From an uncultured Planctomycetota bacterium (GTDB taxonomy: Bacteria; Planctomycetota; Phycisphaerae; SM23-33), in the NCBI GenBank assembly GCA_903892515.1, contig CAITIS010000091.1, positions 62,001 to 126,000 of the forward strand: a DNA stretch of 64,000 bases, read 5' to 3'. Position 1 is the stretch's first letter. Every line of letters begins with the position of its first letter. This document shows, piece by piece, positions 41,760-48,789 of this stretch. The position numbers and the translations under genes are program-made. Below the pieces are notes generated by a model. That model saw only the letters and a list, made by a program, of their open reading frames with translations, was not told where the DNA came from and did not search any database.

Positions 41760-42218
41760 ATGGATGTGCTGAATCGCATGATCCGCACCGGCGGTCGCCC
41801 CTCTCGCCCGGTGCTGGTGCCTCCGGGCAATCTGATCGCCCGACAGTCCACTGACATTCTTGCCATGGACAATCCGGAATTGGTGCAGGCGATGAGGTTC
41901 ATCCAGAACCACTGCGACAGGCCGATTCTGGTGGAAGACGTGCTCAAGAAAGTGCCGATGTCACGCCGATACCTGGAGATTCAATGCCAAAAGCTCCTGG
42001 GCCGATCGCCTCGCGAGCATATTCAGCACGCACACGTGGCCAGAGCCAAGATGCTGATGGAGCAATACGATCTGAGCCTGGCCGACATCGCAGATATGAG
42101 CGGGTTCAGGTGCCAAGCCACGTTCTCCATCGTCTTCAAGCGGCTCGCCAAGATGACGCCCGGCCAATACCGCCGGCAACTGCCAGCGCGTGAGACTGGC
42201 CGGACAGGGGCAAGGTGA
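41760..42218 (+). CDS. XylR/AraC-type transcriptional regulator, N-terminally truncated
   Basis: 152 residues. The C-terminal 105 are an AraC-type double helix-turn-helix domain (FIQNHCDRPILVEDVLKKV, RRYLEIQCQKLLGRSPREHI, LADIADMSGFRCQATFSIVF). The preceding VLVPPGNLIARQSTDILAMD matches the junction that, in XylR-like proteins of about 390 residues, links a periplasmic-binding-protein-like sensor to the DNA-binding domain. The sensor is missing: upstream of the ATG the frame is open only to about 41679, and about nine more junction-like residues are encoded there. Either this is a stand-alone DNA-binding domain using a non-ATG start (CTG at 41733 is possible), or it is a 5'-deleted remnant. 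Its stop abuts the stop of the convergent permease gene. Confidence 0.75.
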   Translation: MDVLNRMIRTGGRPSRPVLVPPGNLIARQSTDILAMDNPELVQAMRFIQNHCDRPILVEDVLKKVPMSRRYLEIQCQKLLGRSPREHIQHAHVARAKMLMEQYDLSLADIADMSGFRCQATFSIVFKRLAKMTPGQYRRQLPARETGRTGAR

Positions 42219-44243
42219 TCACGCGGGCGGGCCGTCCGGCTGATCCCCGGCGTCCTTTCCGGCCACCATGAACGGCTGGGCCAGATGGTCGATGTGCTCC
42301 TGCGTTTCCCGCAGGTTGATGACCAGTTGCCCCGACGCCGCCAGCCCTAGCCGGCTGTTCGTTGCCGTCAGGTCACCGTGGAAGGCCCATAGACAGACGA
42401 CGACTGGCAGGTCCGCGTGCTTTTCGTGCAATCGCTTGGAGAGATAGCGGGCCCTCGCCACAGAACCTGGCGGCATGGCTGACACGCAGACCACGCGCGG
42501 TTGCCGCTGCTCGACCATCGCCAACACCTCGCCCACCAACGAAGAAGCCGACGCGACGGCCGCACAATATCCACGGCCTTCCAGCAGTTGGGCCAGCATC
42601 AGGCCGGCGATTTCATCGGCCTCTTCACCGGCCGGCAGGACCAGCACATTGACGGTGCAGGCCGAGGGCACCTGAACGCGCACTACGGGCGGCTGAGGCG
42701 CCTTGCCCGATGGCTCCCGAAGCGGCTCTCCGGGCTTGTCGCCGCTGGGCGTCAAAACCGGCGTGGACGCCTCGGACAACGGGCCAGCAGGCAGTCGCTG
42801 CATTTCACCCAACTCCTCAACGACCACCCGAAGGCTCTTGTGGATGAAACGCTGCCGTCGGTCGTCCAGCTTGCCTCGATGGCTGTCGTGCGTGGACATC
42901 GTCAGGACGGGTATGAGCACCTGCTCGTACAACGCCTCCACCGAGTGCTCTTTGGCGTACTGCTGGGCCAGTTCGACGGCCTCCTCCTGGTCCAGGGCCA
43001 ACAGCCGCTGGTAGATCCGCTCCGGCGGCTCCAGGACCGGCTCGTCGCCCAGCAAGATGTCCAGAAACTTGAGTTGCGGAACATACTTGCCCATCACCAC
43101 CAGCAGCACCGTCAGCGGCATGGAGAGCAGCAGCCCGCTCGGTCCCCAAACGGCCGTCCAGAAGACGGCCGAGACCAGAATGGCCAGGGCGGAGATGCCG
43201 GTGCTGGACCGGTACAGCAGCGGTTCGATGAACTGGCTGACGAAGATTTCCAGTCCCACGAACATCCCCAGGCTGACCAGAAAGACGCCGTTGTTGTGGA
43301 AGGAACCGAAGGCGATCGCCAGCGGGAAGGCCGCCCCGATCACCGGGCCGACGTAGGGGACGAAACGCAGCACTCCGCACAGCAGCGCCCACAGCAGCAC
43401 GTTTGGGAAGCCCCCTTCGGCCGAACCGAGCGTCAGGCCAATGACCCACAGCCCCAGGCCTACCGTCAGCCCGTAGGCAGCGTTGATGCACAACTGCGTC
43501 AGCAGGTATCGACTGATGCGGGCAGCGGCGTCATCGACCGCCTGGGTGGAAAAGTTGACCCGCCCACGCGTGCTCAGGCGAATCATGCGGTCGCGGAGAT
43601 CCTCGCGTTTGAGCAGCATGAAGATTGCGAACACGATCACCAGGCCGGCGGTGGCCAAGGGACGAAGCGTCTGCACGAGGATGCCGGTGACATTGTCCGC
43701 GGCCGAACGAGACTCGGGGTAGTCGCGGACCGGAAGCGGGTTTTGCGGACTCACCGGCGGCAGGGCCGGCGCGGTCGAACGGAGGAATGGCCCGGGCAAG
43801 ACCGGCGTCGCGCCCACGGCAGATGGCACGGTTGCGGGTTGGGTGTTCGAGGGCCCCGAGGCCTCCCGGACAGTCTTTTCGACGCTTCGTGTGGCCTCGC
43901 CAAACTTGCCGGACAAGCCACGGAGGTCGGCGATCTTCCGCTGTATTTCCTGGCGGAGGTCCGGCAGCTTGTTGGCCATGCCCACAAACTGGGCCTCCAG
44001 CACCCAGCCCAGCAGACCCACCACCGACATCGCCAGCAGTACCGACAGGAACACCGGCGCCACTCGCCCCAGGTGCCACTTCTCCAGCCGGCTGGCCAGC
44101 GGGTTCAGCAGGAATGCCAGCAGCACCGCCAGCGCTAAGGGGATGAGCACATCGCGCGCATAATACAGCGATGCCACCACCACACACGTGGCCGCAACGG
44201 AAACGACCGGCGAGGACGCAATCGAACGGACAATCCTTCGCAT
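42219..44243 (-). CDS. AI-2E family transporter/permease with C-terminal Rossmann-like extension
   Basis: 674 residues. It has the PerM/TqsA-type membrane fold: two N-terminal helices (about 8-50 and 60-85), a periplasmic or cytoplasmic spacer of about 110 residues including a Pro/Ala-rich linker, then the conserved core (GLVIVFAIFMLLKREDLRDR, FVPYVGPVIGAAFPLAIAF, IEPLLYRSSTGISALAIL, GPSGLLLSMPLTVLLVVMGK). After the family core come about 270 more residues. The last 130 (VNVLVLPAGEEADEIAGLML, VVCVSAMPPG) look like a B12-binding/response-regulator type alpha-beta fold without the DxHxxG cobalamin motif. Family members export autoinducer-2 or ions; the substrate here is unknown. It is the last gene of a minus-strand run of stress proteins, 52 nt after the YqjE-like gene. 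Confidence 0.85.
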   Translation of the reverse strand: MRRIVRSIASSPVVSVAATCVVVASLYYARDVLIPLALAVLLAFLLNPLASRLEKWHLGRVAPVFLSVLLAMSVVGLLGWVLEAQFVGMANKLPDLRQEIQRKIADLRGLSGKFGEATRSVEKTVREASGPSNTQPATVPSAVGATPVLPGPFLRSTAPALPPVSPQNPLPVRDYPESRSAADNVTGILVQTLRPLATAGLVIVFAIFMLLKREDLRDRMIRLSTRGRVNFSTQAVDDAAARISRYLLTQLCINAAYGLTVGLGLWVIGLTLGSAEGGFPNVLLWALLCGVLRFVPYVGPVIGAAFPLAIAFGSFHNNGVFLVSLGMFVGLEIFVSQFIEPLLYRSSTGISALAILVSAVFWTAVWGPSGLLLSMPLTVLLVVMGKYVPQLKFLDILLGDEPVLEPPERIYQRLLALDQEEAVELAQQYAKEHSVEALYEQVLIPVLTMSTHDSHRGKLDDRRQRFIHKSLRVVVEELGEMQRLPAGPLSEASTPVLTPSGDKPGEPLREPSGKAPQPPVVRVQVPSACTVNVLVLPAGEEADEIAGLMLAQLLEGRGYCAAVASASSLVGEVLAMVEQRQPRVVCVSAMPPGSVARARYLSKRLHEKHADLPVVVCLWAFHGDLTATNSRLGLAASGQLVINLRETQEHIDHLAQPFMVAGKDAGDQPDGPPA

Positions 44244-44295
44244 CAGGGCCTCGTTGCCTCCAGGCGCCTTCTAGCCCGTTGCTCTCTGGCGTGTC

Positions 44296-44589
44296 TTAGC
44301 TGCCGCTGGACATCTTCATAGCCACCGCCACAAAGATGCCGCAACCTACAAGGGCGGCCGCCGCCGCGATCATCGCCACCCAATGCATCCCCATGTACGG
44401 CGTCAGGCCGATGAACAGGGCCGCGATCATCAATCCTAGCCCGCCCAGCAGCAAGGCCAAGGCCACGGCGAGCAGCCCCGCCATCAGACAGGTCTTCCGC
44501 ATCGTCCTTGCGGCGGCTGAAACGAAAGCGGACGATCCGGCCGCGCAGGCAGCCGTTAAGCAGACGACGACGTCATCGAGGAATTTCAC
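44296..44589 (-). CDS. Small two-helix membrane protein, YqjE/phage-holin-superfamily-like
   Basis: 97 residues from the GTG at 44589. That GTG overlaps the stop of the upstream DUF883 gene as GTGA, with GAGGGGG 5 nt before it, which implies translational coupling. Two long hydrophobic segments are visible (CLMAGLLAVALALLLGGLGL and HWVAMIAAAAALVGCGIFVA). Pairing with a DUF883 gene is the same arrangement as yqjD-yqjE in Enterobacteria, where YqjD tethers stationary-phase ribosomes to the membrane. The holin-superfamily label is a fold-level guess. Confidence 0.75.
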   Translation of the reverse strand: MKFLDDVVVCLTAACAAGSSAFVSAAARTMRKTCLMAGLLAVALALLLGGLGLMIAALFIGLTPYMGMHWVAMIAAAAALVGCGIFVAVAMKMSSGS

Positions 44590-44903
44590 TCTCGCCCCCT
44601 CAGGAGCAAGCCCCCGAGAATCGCGCCCACGCCCAATGCCACCAGCACGCTGACGAACGGGCGCTGCCCGATCTTCGCGGCGCAGTCCTTGACGGAGTGC
44701 TGGCAACTCTGCCCGACGGCGGAGGCGGCGTCGCGGACCTGGTCCACACGCTCGGTCACGGACTCGCGCACAGACTCCTTGGCGCTGTCAACATAGTCCC
44801 CGGCCTTCTTCTGGAGGGCGGAGATGACGCCCTTCATGTCGGCCCGCAAATCCTTGACGTCTTTCATCAATGTGTCTACCGCTTTGTCATAGTCAGTGCT
44901 CAT
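44586..44903 (-). CDS. DUF883 family (YqjD/ElaB/YgaM-like) membrane-anchored protein
   Basis: 105 residues, with AAGGAGAGAGC before the ATG. A charged helical region (VDTLMKDVKDLRADMKGVIS, SAKESVRESVTERVDQVRD) is followed by a single C-terminal membrane segment (RPFVSVLVALGVGAILGGLLL) and an Arg-rich end. This is the standard DUF883 layout. In E. coli these proteins are induced in stationary phase and under osmotic stress and bind ribosomes at the inner membrane. The gene is coupled to the next one by a 4-nt overlap. Confidence 0.88.
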   Translation of the reverse strand: MSTDYDKAVDTLMKDVKDLRADMKGVISALQKKAGDYVDSAKESVRESVTERVDQVRDAASAVGQSCQHSVKDCAAKIGQRPFVSVLVALGVGAILGGLLLRGRE

Positions 44904-45009
44904 GCTCTCTCCTTGAAATAGTCAGTCAACAGCGAGATCACAGTTCCCGCACCCGTACTGCACCGTTTGCGGGTTTTGCGCCTACGGCCTGCCTCAACTG
45001 CCCGGCCGC

Positions 45010-45174
45010 TCAGAAGCCGAAGCGAATCACGTTGAGAAGCAGCATGATCACCAGGACCAGCAGCAGCAGTCCCAGTATCCCGCTGGGCCGGTAACCCCAG
45101 TTGCGACTGTGGGGCCAAGTCGGCAGGCCGCCCACGAGCAGCACAATCAACAGAATCAGAAGAATCAGTCCCAT
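45010..45174 (-). CDS. DUF3309 family small membrane protein
   Basis: 54 residues, starting MGLILLILLIVLLVGGLPTW and including WGYRPSGILGLLLLVLVIML. Two hydrophobic segments flank a conserved LPTWPHSRNWGYRPSG hinge, which is diagnostic of DUF3309. AAGAG lies 9 nt upstream of the ATG. It sits in a run of small stress-type genes (DUF2934 upstream, DUF883 downstream). The molecular function is unknown. Confidence 0.85.
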   Translation of the reverse strand: MGLILLILLIVLLVGGLPTWPHSRNWGYRPSGILGLLLLVLVIMLLLNVIRFGF

Positions 45175-45282
45175 CGTAATGCTCTTTTTTACATTGCCGC
45201 GAACGTGGCCTGATGCTCGCTTCGGGCATCAAGCTGATCGCGACGCCTATGTTCTGCAAGGTTCCGCAATCGCGGCGCGGTT

Positions 45283-45534
45283 TCAGCGAGACCCTGACGA
45301 GTGCGAGTGAGATGCCGCCATCGCATGTTTCCGCAGTTCCTGCTCCGCGCACAGCCAGTTGCGCTGGCAATGACCTTGCTGGTGACCGCTCTTGACGTAG
45401 ATCTCGTACGCCCGCTTGGCGATCTCCGCATGCGTAGGCCAAGCGGTCTGGGCCGACCCGGCGAGGGGATCAGAGAGTGTCTGCTTGTTTGAGGACGGCT
45501 GCGTCGCGCGTGACTGAGTCAGGTGCTCGTTCAT
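45283..45534 (-). CDS. DUF2934 family protein
   Basis: 83 residues, with AAGGAAAATGCA before the ATG. The C-terminal half has the DUF2934 pattern IAKRAYEIYVKSGHQQGHC followed by NWLCAEQELR. The N-terminus is a polar, Ser/Thr/Gln-rich tail. DUF2934 proteins are small soluble proteins often found near stress genes in Planctomycetes and Proteobacteria; no activity is established. Confidence 0.82.
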   Translation of the reverse strand: MNEHLTQSRATQPSSNKQTLSDPLAGSAQTAWPTHAEIAKRAYEIYVKSGHQQGHCQRNWLCAEQELRKHAMAASHSHSSGSR

Positions 45535-45629
45535 TGCATTTTCCTTAGATAAATCGGTTGTACGTGCTCGCTCTCATCTGAGAGTCGTTCACACTGTGGA
45601 TATTCGCCTATACGGCCATGGGCAGCGTC

Positions 45630-46031
45630 TCAGTGCCTATCGCCGTGTTCGTCCCCTCTGTGTTCTTCCGGTTTCCCTTCTCGCCACCGCCCCGGCATGT
45701 ACCGGTAGCCATGCTCCTGCCGCTCGTAGCGCGGCGCCACCCAGATATAGTGCTCGTGCGGCGGGCGGGCCCAGTGGCCGTGTTCCCACACGTACTTGTG
45801 GCTATTCCAGTGCCAGTAGCCGTCAATCCAGATGTACTCACCCGAGGGCGCGGGCGAGCGTCGCTCCACAATGACCTCAGGCGGAGCCTCCTGAACAACC
45901 ACATAGTCAGGCTGCTCACGCTCCACGTACACTGTTCGGGGAGGGGATTGCCCAATGTTAAGATCGCAACCCAGCAGACCAAGGACCACAAGGCCGCTGG
46001 CCGCCCATGTCAACGCTAGCAGTGTCTTCAT
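45630..46031 (-). CDS. YXWXGXW-repeat lipoprotein
   Basis: 133 residues. The lipoprotein signal MKTLLALTWAASGLVVLGLL leads to a lipid Cys in LLGC. After a Pro/Val/Glu-rich linker come aromatic repeats: YIWIDGYWHWNSHKYVWEHG, then HYIWVAPRYERQ and GYRYMPGRW. The C-terminus is Glu/His/Arg-rich. These repeats define a family of envelope proteins of unknown function; a much larger relative lies at 55526-57301. GGAGATTTGGA precedes the ATG. Confidence 0.83.
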   Translation of the reverse strand: MKTLLALTWAASGLVVLGLLGCDLNIGQSPPRTVYVEREQPDYVVVQEAPPEVIVERRSPAPSGEYIWIDGYWHWNSHKYVWEHGHWARPPHEHYIWVAPRYERQEHGYRYMPGRWREGKPEEHRGDEHGDRH

Positions 46032-46069
46032 TCCAAATCTCCGTCGTCAGGTCGTGTGTATGTCAGGCG

Positions 46070-46321
46070 CTACTGAGCGCCTGTATCGCCCGTTGTCTTT
46101 GTTTCCGTCTTTTCCTTTTGGCCTTGGGCGTTGTAGTCGGTCTTCTTCTCCGTCACGGTGGCTTTGCCGCCAAACTCCGTCACCGTCTTCTCCTGGACCT
46201 GAGTGCCGCCCAGTACCTTGTCCTTCACCTCTGTCTGCTTGCTGGTCTTGCAGCCGCTGGCGACGACGGCGATTAGCCCTACCGCCAGAACCGTCATGAG
46301 CTTGCTCAGGAACTTCCTCAT
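46070..46321 (-). CDS. Small lipoprotein, first gene after leader RNA A
   Basis: 83 residues. The signal MRKFLSKLMTVLAVGLIAVV is followed by the lipobox ASGC. The mature part is short, Lys/Thr/Glu/Gln-rich and probably disordered (TQVQEKTVTEFGGKATVTEK). There is no recognisable domain. Its ATG is about 73 nt downstream of the terminator of leader copy A, so it is the first gene controlled by that leader; the YXWXGXW lipoprotein follows 38 nt later. Confidence 0.75.
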   Translation of the reverse strand: MRKFLSKLMTVLAVGLIAVVASGCKTSKQTEVKDKVLGGTQVQEKTVTEFGGKATVTEKKTDYNAQGQKEKTETKTTGDTGAQ

Positions 46322-46393
46322 AATGTGCCCTTTCTGTTCGGGTATTCTTCGGGTTGGTCAGCCGCCACTCCCATCCGTCGAGTGCACAGCCAC

Positions 46394-46445
46394 AAAAAAA
46401 GCCGACGTAACCGGGCACCCAATGGGTGTCAAATCACGTCGGCTT
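46394..46445 (-). terminator. Terminator of leader RNA A
   Basis: Stem GCCGACGTGA/TTACGTCGGC with an inner CACCC/GGGTG helix, followed by seven T on the minus strand. It lies upstream of the coding sequence, so it is an attenuator candidate. Confidence 0.85.
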
Positions 46446-46540
46446 ACTCTTCAACGGGCCTCCCGACTCAAGCGGGTTGCCCTTCATCTAGTCATCCGAC
46501 TCGGAGCATGGTCTGACTGCACACCATCTCCGATGCCTAC
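46394..46540 (-). ncRNA. Leader RNA copy A (six-copy family)
   Basis: Structured 5' leader read toward the lipoprotein gene at 46321. In transcript order it has a 5' hairpin (GCATCGGAG ... CTCCG, loop variable), the invariant core GTCGGATGACTAGATGAAG, a two-tier helix (GGGC/GCCC enclosing CCCG/CGGG) and the terminal hairpin. The -10 element ends a few nucleotides before the 5' end. I recognise no known riboswitch class. Confidence 0.75.
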
Positions 46541-46543
46541 ACA

Positions 46544-46586
46544 ATGATAGGCGCGCCGTGCAGGGCGGACAGCTGAAGTGTGAAAC
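46544..46586 (-). promoter_or_regulatory. Promoter of leader A
   Basis: -10 TATCAT (46544-46549), 17-bp spacer, upstream block GTTTCACACTTCAGCTGTCC (46567-46586). The same layout is found before copies C, D and F. Confidence 0.6.
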
Positions 46587-46588
46587 TA

Positions 46589-47623
46589 TTATCCCGTTGC
46601 GAGTTCGCCGGCAGCTATAGCTTCCAGACCAGGCTGGCCACGGGTTGACGTCGTATAGCCTTCGAAAGTCCCGACGGTCTCACCCGGCCGCATCGGCGCC
46701 GGGGAAAAGTTGAGTCTCAGGGCCAGTCGCAACTTGGTCAAGGCGACGTTCTGGACTTGGCGGACCCTTTCTTTGGACAGGCTGACGAGCCCGCTCACTT
46801 CCTGCAGCGTATGGGTGCGGCTATGGCCGCTTACGGCAAACCGCGCCCCAAGCACCGTCTGCTCAATGTCCGTCAAAGCGCCCCTGTTCAGGCTCAGCAC
46901 CCGCTGGAGATCCTCGATGGCCAGGGCGTGCTGGTCCGCGTGCCGCCGTTCCATTCCGTCACATCGCTCCATCTCTGGCTCGGAAGTTGTGCCGAAGCGC
47001 TGGTGGTAGGTCCCGGTTGCGATCGCCAGGCGGCTGAAGGATTTCATGATGGCCGAGCAGGCGTAAGTGGAGAACCGGAAGCCCCGGGAGATATCGAACT
47101 TGTCCACAGCACGCAGCAGGGCCATGTTGCCCTCGCTCACCAGTTCGCCGAACTCCACCGAATTGGCTCTGGTCCGCTTGGCCATGGCCACGACCAGGGG
47201 CATGTTGGCCTGCGTCAAGGCGGCCCGGTTCTCGCAAACCCGGCGATACCACGCCAGGATCCTGGGCACACGGCTGGCGACGAAACGCCGCACCTGCTTG
47301 CCCATCAGCTCGGCCAGGTGATGCCGGGCGCAGTTGTACCGCATGAACAGGGTCACCTCGTCCTGTCGCGACAGGTTCCGCCTGGCCTGGGGCGGTTGCA
47401 CCTCATCCTGCCCGTCTGCAAGCTCTGGAGACGGATTCCACTGTGGCACCAGGACCGCCGCGGCGTCGGGGCCGAACAGTGTCTTCTCGGTACCCGCCCG
47501 CAGGTACTCCGGATGCGGAACATGGCCTGCTTGGCTGGGGATCGACTGGTAGAGGCGAGCGTCCACTTCGTTGGGCTCGTCCGTGGTCCGTTTGGCAGCC
47601 TGCATTGTCGCTATCATCATCAT
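46589..47623 (-). CDS. RNA polymerase sigma-70 family factor (RpoD/RpoS-like group)
   Basis: 344 residues from the first of three consecutive ATGs at 47623 (GAGAG upstream). A longer frame starting inside the leader terminator is rejected. Region 2 is clear near 138-195 (ANMPLVVAMAKRTR, FGELVSEGNMALLRAVDKFD, GFRFSTYACSAIMKSFSRLA). Region 4 is near 246-298 (LTDIEQTVLGARF, LVSLSKERVRQVQNVALTKL). The N-terminal 110 residues are atypical and Pro/Gln-rich, and region 3 is short or diverged. It is preceded by leader RNA copy B, so the factor belongs to the same regulon it may serve (inference). Planctomycetes carry many such alternative sigma factors. No anti-sigma gene is adjacent. Confidence 0.87.
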   Translation of the reverse strand: MMMIATMQAAKRTTDEPNEVDARLYQSIPSQAGHVPHPEYLRAGTEKTLFGPDAAAVLVPQWNPSPELADGQDEVQPPQARRNLSRQDEVTLFMRYNCARHHLAELMGKQVRRFVASRVPRILAWYRRVCENRAALTQANMPLVVAMAKRTRANSVEFGELVSEGNMALLRAVDKFDISRGFRFSTYACSAIMKSFSRLAIATGTYHQRFGTTSEPEMERCDGMERRHADQHALAIEDLQRVLSLNRGALTDIEQTVLGARFAVSGHSRTHTLQEVSGLVSLSKERVRQVQNVALTKLRLALRLNFSPAPMRPGETVGTFEGYTTSTRGQPGLEAIAAGELATG

Positions 47624-47669
47624 GTGCTCTCTAGCCGAACGGAACGAAAGGTCCAGTTTCGGCGGAAAC

Positions 47670-47721
47670 AAAAAAAGCCGACGCGATCAGGCACCCTAAG
47701 GGTGTCAAATCACGTCGGCTT
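47670..47721 (-). terminator. Terminator of leader RNA B
   Basis: Stem GCCGACGTGA/TCGCGTCGGC with an inner CACCC/GGGTG helix and seven T on the minus strand, ending 46 nt before the sigma factor ATG. Confidence 0.85.
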
Positions 47722-47810
47722 ACTCGTCAACGGGCTTCCCGGCACCTCCGGGCTGCCCTTCATCTAGTCATCCGACCGGAGCGAACGCTGCTTTGTTTCT
47801 TCTCCGGCCC
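47670..47810 (-). ncRNA. Leader RNA copy B (upstream of sigma factor)
   Basis: Same core and terminator as the other copies, but the most diverged: the 5' end reads GGCCGGAG instead of GCATCGGAG. The inner hairpin is CCCGG-AGGTG-CCGGG instead of CCCG-CTTGAGT-CGGG, which preserves pairing. It is followed by the sigma factor ATG at 47623. Confidence 0.72.
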
Positions 47811-47814
47811 AGTG

Positions 47815-47843
47815 AGTGTAGACCGCACATTGCATCAAAGCAA
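47815..47843 (-). promoter_or_regulatory. Promoter of leader B / sigma factor
   Basis: -35 TTGCTT (47838-47843), 17-bp spacer, -10 TACACT (47815-47820). An AT-rich stretch (TAATAATTATAAATAG) lies just upstream. It lacks the GAATTC-type block seen at copies A, C, D and F and looks closer to a housekeeping promoter. Confidence 0.6.
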
Positions 47844-47981
47844 GTAACTATTTATAATTATTAGCGTTGCGACTCTGCCGTTAGCGGCTTTCCCGCGATG
47901 TGAATGTTGGAGTTGCCGTGCGGCCGGAATATCAGCCCGGATCCCTCATGTGGTTGGCCTTGGGCAGGAAGTCATTACTGC

Positions 47982-48158
47982 TCAAGCCGGTGTTGAAATG
48001 GATGTTTGAGAAGACATATCCCACAGCACGTTTTGCGTGGGCCCCGTGTCCTTGTAGAAGGAGCGGATCGTCTCGCCGAATTCCTTGCGCGAGACGCCGC
48101 CGTACACCTCGTGAACCGTCAGATTTGCCGGCCAATACACGCGAGACTCAATAGGCAT
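47982..48158 (-). CDS. Truncated STAS/SpoIIAA-like protein
   Basis: 58 residues: MPIESRVYWPANLTVHEVYG, then KEFGETIRSFYKDTGPTQNVLWDMSSQ, ending at TGA. GAGGAG lies 8 nt upstream of the ATG. The pattern of a short strand, helix and NVLWDMS resembles the first half of 110-130-residue SpoIIAA/STAS-like proteins common near planctomycete stress genes. The second half is absent; after the stop another frame continues with SNDFLPKANHM, which suggests truncation or decay. It is the second gene after leader copy C. Confidence 0.5.
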   Translation of the reverse strand: MPIESRVYWPANLTVHEVYGGVSRKEFGETIRSFYKDTGPTQNVLWDMSSQTSISTPA

Positions 48159-48201
48159 GTGCTGTTCTCCTCTTGCCGTCGTTTATCGCGGCAGGCGTTC
48201 T

Positions 48202-48402
48202 TTACGCGATTCCCATCCGCTGCTCCCGCGGCAGGCACATATCCGACCTTGCCAGGTAGACCTGCACGGTCACGTCGATTCTGGAGTAAGCATCCTTCCG
48301 GCTCTGGCCAAAGACCGAGCACGTGGACAAGAATGGGTAGCAGGCCCAGCTGGCCGCGGTATCCGTCTTTTGGCGTGGTCTGATGTTGATTTCCAGCTTC
48401 AT
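48202..48402 (-). CDS. Small protein of unknown function after leader RNA C
   Basis: 66 residues starting MKLEINIRPRQKTDTAASW, with GGAG 8 nt before the ATG. The order is a short beta strand, a Cys/Trp-containing middle and a strand IDVTVQVYLARSD. The strand at each end recalls half of a hibernation-promoting-factor fold, but the match is too weak to name. It is the first gene downstream of leader copy C (terminator about 77 nt before the ATG). Confidence 0.5.
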   Translation of the reverse strand: MKLEINIRPRQKTDTAASWACYPFLSTCSVFGQSRKDAYSRIDVTVQVYLARSDMCLPREQRMGIA

Positions 48403-48478
48403 TGAGTGCTCCGCTTCAACGCAGATTCCGTCGATGCCGTCGGCAGTTGGTCTCGCCGTGTGTCCAGACCGCCGAAAC

Positions 48479-48532
48479 AAAAAAGCCGACGCGGTATCAC
48501 GCCCGATCAGGGGCTATGAACCACGTCGGCTT
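48479..48532 (-). terminator. Terminator of leader RNA C
   Basis: Stem GCCGACGTGG/CCGCGTCGGC, inner GCCC/GGGC helix, then a T run on the minus strand. Changes from copies A and E at stem positions 8-10 keep pairing. Confidence 0.82.
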
Positions 48533-48624
48533 ACTCGTCAACGGGCCTCCCGACTCAAGCGGGTTGCCCTTCATCTAGTCATCCGACTCGGAGCACGCGC
48601 ACACTTTTCGTCATCTCCGATGCT
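48479..48624 (-). ncRNA. Leader RNA copy C
   Basis: Same architecture as copy A: GCATCGGAG/CTCCG hairpin, core GTCGGATGACTAGATGAAG, GGGC/GCCC plus CCCG/CGGG helix, terminator. The 5' hairpin loop and the inner part of the terminator differ from the other copies while the stems are preserved. Confidence 0.75.
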
Positions 48625-48630
48625 TGTTCA

Positions 48631-48673
48631 AGCGTAGGCGCACCATGTGAGCCGAACAGGTGAATTCTGAAAC
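48631..48673 (-). promoter_or_regulatory. Promoter of leader C
   Basis: -10 TACGCT (48631-48636), 17-bp spacer, upstream block GTTTCAGAATTCACCTGTTC (48654-48673), nearly identical to the block at copy D. Confidence 0.62.
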
Positions 48674-48789
48674 TACTATCCTATTGCTTGCTTGTTCCTT
48701 GGCAGTCAGAACTTACAAATCACGCCAGCCTGGGCACGCGGCCTTGCAAGAACGGGCTGACGAAAGCCAGGGAATCCCCTGGCGTCCCG

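Noticed and set aside
47624-47671. Upstream extension of the sigma factor to a TTG at 47671
   Set aside because: It would start inside the leader terminator T run; the ATG at 47623 is better placed.
48202-48402. Calling the 66-residue protein a ribosome hibernation factor
   Set aside because: Only two short strand-like stretches fit; the conserved helices and basic patches are missing.
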